64,000 nucleotides of DNA from Streptomyces sp. SLBN-31. Lineage in GTDB: Bacteria > Actinomycetota > Actinomycetes > Streptomycetales > Streptomycetaceae. Where the stretch lies: contig NZ_VFNC01000001.1 in the NCBI RefSeq assembly GCF_006715395.1, forward strand, positions 1,550,001 through 1,614,000, given 5' to 3'. Below, one piece after another: positions 1 through 7,479 of the stretch. Each line of letters starts with the position of its first letter. The stretch's first letter is position 1. The translations under genes were made by a program, and so were the position numbers. Under the pieces are notes generated by a model. The model ran no database searches, had not been told where the DNA came from, and was given only the letters and a program-made list of their open reading frames with translations.

Positions 1-365
1 GGGCCGACCGGGACACCGGCGGACTCGTCGCCCACCGGCCGGGCGGCTGGCTGATCCCGCTGGGCGGCGCCCCGGCCGGCAGCCCTGTCGCGACGCTGCG
101 CGCGGCCCTCGACGGCTACGACTGCACGGTGCTCGCCCACCGCGACATGGACGGCCAGGTCATGCTCGCCGTGTGCGGCACCGAGAACGAACAGGGCGGC
201 CTGTGGTGGTCGCCGACGGGCGAACACTGCGTCGGCGCCCCGGCACTCGCCCAGGACGCCCACGGCCGCGTCGTCCTCGCCGTGGTCGCCCCGGGCGGAG
301 CCCTGCACGTCGCCCGGCAGACGGAGGGCCCGGGCCTGCAACTGTCACCGTCGATCCGCTTCTGA
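1..365 (+). CDS. C-terminal end of a repeat-type, probably extracellular protein (partial)
   Basis: Only the last ~121 codons are in the window. The frame is open from base 3 and ends with TGA at 363-365. The visible part is rich in short Gly/Trp segments (GGWLIPLGG, GGLWWSPTG, GGALHVARQ), the spacing seen in beta-propeller or lectin-like blade proteins; this is a guess from composition and no catalytic motif is visible. By eye, the last ~75 residues align with the frameshifted remnant at 2458-2915 (LAHR, APALAQDAHGRVV against APAMAYDATGAVV, LHVARQ against LHVRRQ), so the two are paralogues on either side of the LCP gene. The function is not known. Confidence 0.7.
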   Translation, partial: ADRDTGGLVAHRPGGWLIPLGGAPAGSPVATLRAALDGYDCTVLAHRDMDGQVMLAVCGTENEQGGLWWSPTGEHCVGAPALAQDAHGRVVLAVVAPGGALHVARQTEGPGLQLSPSIRF

Positions 366-477
366 CGCCCCCGCCCGCGACACCGGGCAGTCCCTGGCCC
401 GCCGGCCTCCTGCGGGCATGCGCCGGGGCACCGTCCCGCCGCCGACCCGCCCGCCTCGACACCGGGCGCCCCCAGCC

Positions 478-1075
478 GGTCTGCCTTCCGCCGGACGCCC
501 CGGAACGCCGAGCGGACCGTCGTCCGTCCGCCTCCGGCGAGCACCCCCGGACCCCGGTCCGGGGCGCGTGCGGGCTCGCTGAAGAGCGCTCCGCCCGGGA
601 CGCCGAGCACCCCGTCGGCCGCGCGCTTCCGGGGAGTGCCCCCGGATCCCGGTCCGGGGCGCGTGCGGGCTCGCTGAAGACTGCCCTGCCCGGGACGCCG
701 AGCACCCCGTCGGCCGCGCGCTTCCGGGGAGTGCCCCCGGATCCCGGTCCGGGGCGCGTGCGGGCTCGCTGAAGACTGCCCTGCCCGGGACGCCGAGCAC
801 CCCGTCGGCCGCGCGCTTCCGGGGAGTGCCCCGGCCCGCGGGCCGGCGCGAGTGCGGCCCCGCTGAAGAGCGCTCCGCCGGGACACCGAGGACCCCCGCG
901 GCCGTCCGCCTCCGGCGGGCCCCACGGGACACCTGGCCGGCGCCCTCCCGTCCGCCTCCGACGGACCCCAGGGGCACCGCGCCGGCACCGTGCGGCCCCC
1001 GCTGAAGAGCCCAGGAACCCCGGGCGGTCCCTGGTTCGTCAGCCTCCGGCGAACCCCTGCCCGCGCCCGCCTTTC
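478..1075. repeat. ~95-bp intergenic tandem repeat array with decaying flanking copies
   Basis: The 742-bp gene-free gap 366-1107 is dominated by a tandem repeat. The segment containing CGCTGAAGA recurs at 577, 672, 767 and 861, giving periods of 95, 95 and 94. The copies starting near 553, 648 and 743 are nearly identical. Copies before 550 and after 835 are recognisable by the GCCTCCGGCGA / GCGCTTCCGGGGAG module but are diverged. Each good copy carries a small hairpin (arms CCCCGGA and TCCGGGG, 6-nt loop, e.g. 640-659). The period is not a multiple of three and no frame has a start with a ribosome binding site, so it is probably non-coding. The array lies just past the 3' ends of two convergent genes (stops at 365 and 1108). 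Confidence 0.85.
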
Positions 1076-1107
1076 TGCCTGGGTCCGGCCGGGCACCGGG
1101 CGTCCCC

Positions 1108-2226
1108 TCAGGAGGTGGAGGCCCCCGTCTTCGTCGAGCCCCCCGTCGCCGGGGACTTCTTCGCGGAGGCCGGGATGTCCTCGTCCTTGCGCAGGGCCTG
1201 CCACAGTTGGCCGGCCTGGGGCTGGGCGGCGATCACGCGGTTGGGGTCCTGGGTGTCGTACCGCACCGGAAGCATGATCGTCTCCATCGTGGAGGGGTCG
1301 ATGCCGTTCATGCTGCGGCCGAACTCGGCGAGCTTGGTGAGCGACGCAAGGCCCGAGTCGGTGGTGAGGGACTCGGTGAGTTTGTCGGCGATCCGGTAGG
1401 ACTTCGTCGGGCTGCCGAGGAGGTCCTGCTTCTTTATCTCGCTGAGCAGGTCGATCAGGAACTGCTGCTGCAGGCCGATGCGGCCCAGGTCGCTGCCGTC
1501 GCCGACGCCGTGCCGGGTGCGGACGAACTGCAGCGACTGGGTGCCGTCGAGCTTGTGGGTGCCCGCGGTGATGTCCAGACCGCTGTTGTGGTCGTGGATG
1601 TCCCGGTCGACCGTCACGGTCACCCCGCCGATCGCGTCGACCAGCCCCTTGAAGCCGGCGAAGTCGATCTCGACGAAGTGGTCCATGCGGACGCCCGACA
1701 TCCGCTCCACGGTCTTGACCACGCACGCCGGGCCGGCGAGCGAGTACACCGAGTTGAACATCACGCGCTTCGCCGACGGCAGCGCCGAACCGTCCTTGGC
1801 CGTGCACGCGGGCCGCGTCACCAGGGTGTCGCGCGGGATGCTCACGGCGACGGCCTGGCGGCGGCCCTCGGGTATGTGGATCACCAGCGCGGTGTCGGAG
1901 CGGGCCCCGGCCGCGGTGTCCCCGCTCAGCTTCCCGTTGGCGCCCGCACGCGAGTCGGAGCCCAGCACCAGCAGGTTCTGCCCGGACGTGGGCAGCTTCT
2001 CGGGCCGGTCGTCGCCGATCGCCTTGTCCAGGTCGACGCCCTTGATGTTGCCGTTCAGATCGCTGTACAGCCAGTAGCCGACGCCGCCCGCGGCCAGCAG
2101 GAGCAGCACCAGGCTCAGCGCGATCCAGCGCCACACGCGGCGGCGCTTCCTCGGCGTCCTGCCCCGGCGGCCCGACGGCGCGCGCCGTGATCCCTCCGGA
2201 CCCGTCTCCGTCAGGGCGTGCGTCAT
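1108..2226 (-). CDS. LytR-CpsA-Psr (LCP) family cell-wall glycopolymer ligase
   Basis: This 372-residue protein has a basic cytoplasmic N-terminus (residues ~10-32), one membrane anchor (~34-57), and an extracellular LCP domain. Family motifs are visible: LVLGSDSRAG, SDTALVIHI, SIPRDTLV, and late in the domain FVRTRHGVGDGSDLGR, with the Arg/Asp residues that hold the polyprenyl pyrophosphate. LCP enzymes move teichoic-acid or polysaccharide chains from undecaprenyl carriers to peptidoglycan; that is family knowledge. The C-terminus is a Ser/Thr/Gly-rich tail. The start ATG (2224-2226) has a GAGAGG element upstream. The gene stands alone, flanked by the repeat array downstream and a 212-bp gap (2227-2438) upstream in which no gene is seen. 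Confidence 0.95.
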   Translation of the reverse strand: MTHALTETGPEGSRRAPSGRRGRTPRKRRRVWRWIALSLVLLLLAAGGVGYWLYSDLNGNIKGVDLDKAIGDDRPEKLPTSGQNLLVLGSDSRAGANGKLSGDTAAGARSDTALVIHIPEGRRQAVAVSIPRDTLVTRPACTAKDGSALPSAKRVMFNSVYSLAGPACVVKTVERMSGVRMDHFVEIDFAGFKGLVDAIGGVTVTVDRDIHDHNSGLDITAGTHKLDGTQSLQFVRTRHGVGDGSDLGRIGLQQQFLIDLLSEIKKQDLLGSPTKSYRIADKLTESLTTDSGLASLTKLAEFGRSMNGIDPSTMETIMLPVRYDTQDPNRVIAAQPQAGQLWQALRKDEDIPASAKKSPATGGSTKTGASTS

Positions 2227-2457
2227 GTGCGTCGGTCCTCTCTCCTCGACCAGTGGCTCAGGGCATGCGTGGGGGAGAGACCGAGCCAGTCTGCGGCGAT
2301 GGGCAGTCGCCCACCGGTCATCAGACGTTCATTGAGACGCAAGGGTTGTATGTGTTTTCTGTCATTTCTGTCAGTTCTTGACAGCAGTGTGAGCGCTTGC
2401 TGATGATGTGCCGGCCCTGTGAAGGTTAAGTATTCGGTATGAACCGGCGGCGGCTTT

Positions 2458-2915
2458 TTGCCATCGCCTTACGTGGTCGCCGCCACCGGCGGCATCACCG
2501 CCGTCGACTCCGGCGCCGGCCGCACCTGTCTGTACTTCCGCGAGGCCGGCACCCAGCAGGTGATGGCCTACCGCCGGCATGCCGACGGCCGCTGGCCCGG
2601 TTCCGGCGCGGGCCTCGGGGTGGCGGTACCGGCGCCGTGGCCGCCCTGTGGGCACCGGAGCGCGGCGCCCGCGAGGCGTTCCTCGCCCACCGGGGCAGCC
2701 GGGGCCGTCTCGTCACCTCGATGCCCGACCGGGACAAGGACGTCTCCGGCACCCACTGGCACGAGTCGGGCGGGATGTTCGCGAATGCCCCGGCGATGGC
2801 CTACGACGCGACGGGCGCCGTGGTCGTCACGGTCCTCGGCACCGACGGCCGGCTCCACGTCCGCCGCCAGCTGTTCCCGGCGGCGGGCAGCCCGCTGGGG
2901 CCGTGGCTGTCGTAG
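2458..2915 (+). pseudogene. Frameshifted remnant, paralogue of the partial gene at 1-365
   Basis: Two frames together encode one protein-like stretch. The first frame (about 2470-2620) gives VVAATGGITAVDSG and YRRHADGRWPGSGAGLG. The frame one base away (about 2618-2915) continues with GGTGAVAALWAPE and ends HVRRQLFPAAGSPLGPWLS before TAG. The switch falls in the run CTCGGGGTGGCGG near 2618-2624 and fits loss of one base. The C-terminal half matches the end of the gene at 1-365, which supports a real but broken copy. No full N-terminal part or clear start is present, so it is probably also 5'-truncated. A TTGACA (2378-2383) with GATGAT (2402-2407) upstream could be a leftover promoter. Confidence 0.65.
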
Positions 2916-2930
2916 GAGAACCCACAACTC

Positions 2931-2966
2931 GAGGAGGGCCTCCGCCAGGTGGCGGAGGCCCTCCTC
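2931..2966. terminator. Perfect 16-bp stem hairpin, bidirectional terminator
   Basis: Arms GAGGAGGGCCTCCGCC (2931-2946) and its exact complement (2951-2966) enclose a 4-nt loop. It lies between the stop of the remnant (2915) and the stop of the convergent beta-oxidation gene (2982), so it can end transcription from both sides. There is no long T run, as is usual for streptomycete terminators. Confidence 0.85.
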
Positions 2967-2981
2967 GGTTGCCCTCGGGTG

Positions 2982-5108
2982 TTACGCCGGAACCGACGCC
3001 ACGCCCGGAGCCAGGAACTTCTTGCCGTTCACGCGCTCCGAGACACCCTCGCGGTCCAGGTACGGCGTGATGCCGCCCAGGTGGAAGGGCCAGCCGGCGC
3101 CCGTGATCAGGCAGAGGTCGATGTCCTGGGCCTCGGCGACGACGCCCTCGTCGAGCATGAGCCCGATCTCCTGGGCGACGGCGTCCAGGACGCGCTCGCG
3201 GACCTGCTCCTCGGTCAGGACGACATCGCCCTGCTTGAGCAGCGCGGCGACCTCGGGGTCCAGCTCCGGCTTGCCGGAGTCGTAGACGTAGAAGCCGCGC
3301 TTGCCCGCCTTGACGACGGCGGCGAGGTTCGGGGAGACCGTGAAGCGGTCCGGGAAGGCCCGGTTGAGGGTCTCCGAGACGTGCAGGCCGATCGCGGGAC
3401 CGACCAGCTCCAGCAGCACCAGCGGGGACATCGGCAGACCGAGCGGCTCGACGGCCTTCTCGGCGACCTCGACCGGGGTGCCCTCGTCGATGACGTTCTG
3501 GATCTCGCCCATGAAGCGGGTGAGGATGCGGTTGACGACGAACGCCGGGGCGTCCTTGACCAGCACCGCGGTCTTCTTCAGCTTCTTGGCCACGGCGAAC
3601 GCCGTCGCGAGCGAGGCGTCGTCGGTCTGCTCGCCGCGGACGATCTCCAGCAGCGGGAGGATCGCGACGGGGTTGAAGAAGTGGAAGCCGACGACCCGCT
3701 CGGGGTTCTTCAGCTTCGACGCCATCTCCGTCACCGACAGCGAGGAGGTGTTGGTGGCGAGGATCGCGTGCGCCGGGGCGACCGCCTCGACCTCCGCGAA
3801 CACCTGCTGCTTGACGCCGATCTCCTCGAAGACGGCCTCGATGATGAAGTCGGCGTCCGCGAAGCCCTCGGCCTTGTCCAGCACACCGGTCACCAACGCC
3901 TTGAGGCGGTTGGCCTTGTCCTGGTTGATGCGGCCCTTGCCGAGCAGCTTGTCGATCTCGGCGTGGACGTAGCCCACACCCTTGTCGACGCGCTCCTGGT
4001 CGATGTCGGTCAGCACGACCGGCACCTCCAGGCGGCGCAGGAAGAGCAGCGCCAGCTGCGAGGCCATCAGGCCCGCGCCGACGACGCCGACCTTGGTGAC
4101 CGGGCGGGCCAGGTTCTTGTCCGGGGCGCCCGCGGGACGCTTGCCGCGCTTCTGCACCAGGTTGAACGCATAGATGCCGGAGCGCAGTTCGCCGCCCATG
4201 ATCAGGTCGGCAAGCGCCTGGTCCTCGGCGTCGTAGCCCTGCTGCAGGTCGCCGTTCTTGGCGGCGGCGATGATGTCCAGGGCGCGGTAGGCGGCCGGGG
4301 CGGCGCCGTGCACCTTGGAGTCCGCGACGAAGCGGCCCTTGGCGACGGCCTGGTCCCAGGCCTCACCGCGGTCGACGACCGGGCGCTCGACGACGATCTC
4401 GCCCTTGAGGACGGACGCCGTCCACAGCAGGGACTGCTCCAGGAAGTCCGCGCCCTCGAACAGCGCGTCGGCGATGCCCAGTTCGTAGACCTGGACGCCC
4501 TTGAGCTGCTTGTTCTGGTTCAGGCTGTTCTCGATGATCACCGAGACGGCCTTCTCCGCGCCGATCAGGTTCGGCAGCAGGGTGCAGCCGCCCCAGCCGG
4601 GGACCAGGCCGAGGAAGACCTCGGGGAGCGAGAAGGCGGGCAGGGCCGCGGACACCGTGCGGTAGGTGCAGTGCAGACCGACCTCGACGCCACCGCCCAT
4701 CGCGGCGCCGTTGTAGTAGGCGAAGGTCGGCACGGCGAGGCCGCCGAGACGCTTGAAGACCTCGTGGCCGCCCTTGCCGATGGCCAGCGCGTCCTGGTGC
4801 TCCTTCAGCAGCTCGACGCCCTTGAGGTCGGCGCCGACGGCGAAGATGAACGGCTTGCCGGTGATGCCGACGCCGACGATCTCGCCGGCCGCGGCCTCCT
4901 TCTCGACCTGGTCGACGGCGGTGTTGAGGTTCGCCAGCGAGGCCGGGCCGAAGGTGGTCGGCTTGGTGTGGTCGAAGCCGTTGTCGAGCGTGATCAGGGC
5001 GAAGCGGCCCGCGTTGAACGGCAGGTCCAGGTGGCGTACGTGCGCCTGGGTGACTACCTCGTCCGGGAACAGCTCGGCCGCACCCTTCAAGAGCTCAGTG
5101 GTGCTCAC
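2982..5108 (-). CDS. Fatty acid beta-oxidation multifunctional protein: enoyl-CoA hydratase / 3-hydroxyacyl-CoA dehydrogenase
   Basis: This 708-residue alpha-subunit type protein hydrates enoyl-CoA and then oxidises 3-hydroxyacyl-CoA with NAD. The N-terminal crotonase domain (~1-200) shows the oxyanion-hole segment FAVGADLKGVELL and the catalytic-Glu segments MGGGVEVGLH and LPEVFLGLVPGWGG. The dehydrogenase half starts near residue 340 with the Rossmann motif VGVVGAGLMASQLA and has GFHFFNPVAILPLLEIV with the catalytic His. The GTG start (5106-5108) overlaps the thiolase stop by 4 bp (GTGA) and has GGAGG upstream. A longer frame running into the thiolase gene is rejected. Coupling to the thiolase marks a two-gene beta-oxidation operon. 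The catalytic residues appear intact. Confidence 0.95.
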   Translation of the reverse strand: MSTTELLKGAAELFPDEVVTQAHVRHLDLPFNAGRFALITLDNGFDHTKPTTFGPASLANLNTAVDQVEKEAAAGEIVGVGITGKPFIFAVGADLKGVELLKEHQDALAIGKGGHEVFKRLGGLAVPTFAYYNGAAMGGGVEVGLHCTYRTVSAALPAFSLPEVFLGLVPGWGGCTLLPNLIGAEKAVSVIIENSLNQNKQLKGVQVYELGIADALFEGADFLEQSLLWTASVLKGEIVVERPVVDRGEAWDQAVAKGRFVADSKVHGAAPAAYRALDIIAAAKNGDLQQGYDAEDQALADLIMGGELRSGIYAFNLVQKRGKRPAGAPDKNLARPVTKVGVVGAGLMASQLALLFLRRLEVPVVLTDIDQERVDKGVGYVHAEIDKLLGKGRINQDKANRLKALVTGVLDKAEGFADADFIIEAVFEEIGVKQQVFAEVEAVAPAHAILATNTSSLSVTEMASKLKNPERVVGFHFFNPVAILPLLEIVRGEQTDDASLATAFAVAKKLKKTAVLVKDAPAFVVNRILTRFMGEIQNVIDEGTPVEVAEKAVEPLGLPMSPLVLLELVGPAIGLHVSETLNRAFPDRFTVSPNLAAVVKAGKRGFYVYDSGKPELDPEVAALLKQGDVVLTEEQVRERVLDAVAQEIGLMLDEGVVAEAQDIDLCLITGAGWPFHLGGITPYLDREGVSERVNGKKFLAPGVASVPA

Positions 5109-6331
5109 TTGCTGCCTCCGGCGTCCTTGTGGTTCGGGTTCTCCCAGATGACCGTCGCGCCCATGCCGAAGCCGACGCACATGGTGGTCAGGCCGTAGCG
5201 GACCTCGGGCTGCTCCTCGAACTGGCGGGCCAGCTGCGTCATCAGACGCACACCCGAGGAGGCCAGCGGGTGACCGAAGGCGATCGCGCCGCCGTACTGG
5301 TTGACGCGCTCGTCGTCGTCCGCGATGCCGTAGTGCTCCAGGAAGGCCAGGACCTGGACCGCGAAGGCCTCGTTGATCTCGAAGAGACCGATGTCGGAGA
5401 TCGACAGACCCGCCTGCGCGAGCGCCTTCTCCGTGGCCGGGATCGGGCCATAGCCCATGACCTCCGGCTCGACACCCGCGAAGGAGTACGCGACCAGGCG
5501 CATCTTCACCGGCAGGTCGTTCTCGCGGGCGAAGTCCTCGGAGGCGATCAGGGAGGCGGTGGCACCGTCGTTCAGACCGGCCGCGTTGCCCGCGGTGACC
5601 CGCCCGTGCACGCGGAACGGCGTCTTGAGGCCCGACAGGTTCTCCAGAGTGGTCCCCGGGCGCATCGGCTCGTCGGCCGTCACGAGCCCCCAGCCGGTCT
5701 CACCGGCCTCCGGGTTGGTGCGGCGCACCGAGATCGGGACCAGGTCGGCCTGGATCTTGCCGTTGGCGTACGCCTTGGCGGCCTTCTCCTGGGAGCGCAC
5801 GGCGTACTCGTCGGCGCGCTGCTTGGTGATCGTCGGGTACCGGTCGTGCAGGTTCTCCGCGGTCATGCCCATGAACAGGGCCGACTCGTCGACGAGCTTC
5901 TCGCTCACGAAACGCGGGTTCGGGTCCACGCCCTCGCCCATGGGGTGGCGGCCCATGTGCTCGACACCACCGGCGATGGCGATGTCGTAGGCACCGAAGG
6001 CGACCGAACCGGCCACCGTGGTGACGGCGGTCAGGGCACCGGCGCACATGCGGTCGATGGAGTAACCGGGCACCGACTGCGGCAGACCGGCCAGGATCCC
6101 CGCGGTACGGCCGATCGTGAGCCCCTGGTCACCGATCTGCGTGGTCGCGGCGATCGCCACCTCGTCGATCTTCTTCGGGTCGAGACCGGGGTTGCGGCGC
6201 AGCAGCTCCCGGATCGCCTTCACGACGAGGTCGTCGGCACGGGTCTCGTGGTAGATGCCCTTCGGGCCCGCCTTGCCGAACGGGGTACGGACGCCGTCTA
6301 CGAAGACGACGTCCCTGACGGTACGAGGCAC
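5105..6331 (-). CDS. Acetyl-CoA acyltransferase (thiolase), beta-oxidation beta subunit
   Basis: A 408-residue thiolase. The nucleophilic Cys96 lies in SIDRMCAGALTAV, the conserved His in GGAIAFGHPLASSGVR, and the second catalytic Cys in TTMCVGFGMGATVIWE. These three residues define active thiolases. It cleaves 3-ketoacyl-CoA to acetyl-CoA and a shortened acyl-CoA. The GTG start at 6329-6331 has GGAGGAG seven bases upstream. It is the first gene of the operon with the multifunctional protein, whose start overlaps this stop. The upstream region carries two palindromes that may be operators. Confidence 0.95.
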   Translation of the reverse strand: MPRTVRDVVFVDGVRTPFGKAGPKGIYHETRADDLVVKAIRELLRRNPGLDPKKIDEVAIAATTQIGDQGLTIGRTAGILAGLPQSVPGYSIDRMCAGALTAVTTVAGSVAFGAYDIAIAGGVEHMGRHPMGEGVDPNPRFVSEKLVDESALFMGMTAENLHDRYPTITKQRADEYAVRSQEKAAKAYANGKIQADLVPISVRRTNPEAGETGWGLVTADEPMRPGTTLENLSGLKTPFRVHGRVTAGNAAGLNDGATASLIASEDFARENDLPVKMRLVAYSFAGVEPEVMGYGPIPATEKALAQAGLSISDIGLFEINEAFAVQVLAFLEHYGIADDDERVNQYGGAIAFGHPLASSGVRLMTQLARQFEEQPEVRYGLTTMCVGFGMGATVIWENPNHKDAGGSK

Positions 6332-6376
6332 GATGGCTCTCCTCCAGTGTGCGGGATCTGCACTGCTGCGGCCGCG

Positions 6377-6415
6377 CTGAGCGCGCGCTCAGGTCCATGC
6401 TACTTGCGAGTAACG
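6377..6415 (-). promoter_or_regulatory. Two palindromes upstream of the beta-oxidation operon, possible operators
   Basis: A perfect 16-bp palindrome CTGAGCGCGCGCTCAG spans 6377-6392. Close by, TACTTGCGAGTA (6401-6412) is an imperfect inverted repeat with TACT/AGTA arms, a shape common for TetR-type regulators of fatty acid genes. Both lie 45-85 bp upstream of the thiolase start, in the 119-bp gap between the thiolase and LacI genes. The regulator is not identifiable from the window. Confidence 0.45.
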
Positions 6416-6450
6416 TAACTGCACACCCCTGACGGCCACAGCGGCGAAGG

Positions 6451-7479
6451 TCACACCCGCGGAGGTGCGGTCGACCCCCGGGGAGTGAGGACCGGAGTGG
6501 GCACCGGATGCGATCCGGGTCCCTCCCCGGTGATCACGCCGAACAGCGTACGCGCGACGTCCGCCCCGAATCCGTGCACGTCATGGCTCATGGCGGAGAG
6601 CGTCGGATGGGTGAGCCGGCACAGCTGGGAGTCGTCCCACGCCAACAGCGAGACGTCCGCCGGCACGCTCAGCCCCATCTCCGCCGCCACCGAGAGCCCG
6701 GCCACCGCCATGATGTCGTTGTCGTACACGATGGCCGTGGGCCGGTCCGGAGCGGCCGCCGTCAGCAGTGACCGGGTGGCCCGCGCCCCCGACTCCCCCG
6801 AGTAGTCCGTGGTGACCTGCCAGGCCCCCGCGAGTTCCAGGGCCCGCGCCGCCTCGTCGAACGCGGCCGTCCGCGTCGCCGTGTGCCCGAGCGCCGCCGC
6901 ACCCCCCACCCGCGCGATCCGCCGGTGCCCGAGCGCCGCGAGATAGCGCACCGCCTCCGTCACGGCGGTCGCGTCGTCGGTCCACACCGACGTCAGCGAA
7001 CCCGTGAGCGAGGGATGCCCGACCGCCACCACCGGCATCCCCAGCCGCTCCGCCGAGGCCACGCGGGGGTCGTCGAGCCGGAAGTCGACCAGGATCGAGC
7101 CGCCGACCTGCCGCCCCCGCCACCACGAGTCCAGCAGCCCGACCTCCTCCTCCACGTTCCGCACGAGTCGCAGCAGCAGCGAGCAGGACCGCTCGGTCAG
7201 CACGCTCTCCACCCCGGAGACGAACTCCATGTAGAAGGGCTCAAGCCCCAGCAGCCGCGCGGGCCGGCAGATCGCCAGCCCCACCACGTCCACCCGGGAC
7301 CCCGCCAGCGTCCGCGCGGTCGGGTTCGGCGCCCACCCGAGCTCCCGGGCCGCCTCGAAGATCCGGTCCCGGGTCGACTCCGACAGGCCCGGCTTGTGGT
7401 TGAAGGCGAGCGACACCGCCCCCTTGGACACACCGGCACGCGCGGCGACGTCCTTGATGGTGACGCGGGAGGTCGTCAT
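6451..7479 (-). CDS. LacI-family transcriptional regulator
   Basis: A 342-residue regulator. The N-terminal helix-turn-helix with hinge helix (~6-65) contains VTIKDVAARAGVSKGAVSLA and the family-typical NPTARTLAG before the sugar-binding core, a periplasmic-binding-like domain (~68-335). Its ATG overlaps the stop of the beta-mannosidase gene by 4 bp (ATGA, 7476-7479), so it is co-translated with the enzyme it probably controls. LacI regulators usually release DNA when the sugar binds. The likely targets are the palindromes in 9855-9945 between the mannosidase and the divergent ABC transporter. The inducer is not visible from sequence; a manno-oligosaccharide is the inference from the neighbour. 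Confidence 0.93.
   Translation of the reverse strand: MTTSRVTIKDVAARAGVSKGAVSLAFNHKPGLSESTRDRIFEAARELGWAPNPTARTLAGSRVDVVGLAICRPARLLGLEPFYMEFVSGVESVLTERSCSLLLRLVRNVEEEVGLLDSWWRGRQVGGSILVDFRLDDPRVASAERLGMPVVAVGHPSLTGSLTSVWTDDATAVTEAVRYLAALGHRRIARVGGAAALGHTATRTAAFDEAARALELAGAWQVTTDYSGESGARATRSLLTAAAPDRPTAIVYDNDIMAVAGLSVAAEMGLSVPADVSLLAWDDSQLCRLTHPTLSAMSHDVHGFGADVARTLFGVITGEGPGSHPVPTPVLTPRGSTAPPRV

Noticed and set aside
366..1107. CRISPR array
   Set aside because: The repeats are 95 bp, contiguous and without unique spacers; no cas genes are in the window.
116..2134. 672-codon open frame on the minus strand across the repeat array and LCP gene
   Set aside because: It is a shadow of the LCP gene in another frame plus open GC-rich repeat; composition is Arg/Pro/Gly-rich and there is no ribosome binding site.
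2949..5198. 749-codon plus-strand frame opposite the beta-oxidation gene
   Set aside because: Antisense frame with Leu/Val/Asp/Gln-biased composition typical of the complement of a high-GC gene; the minus-strand protein has all family motifs.
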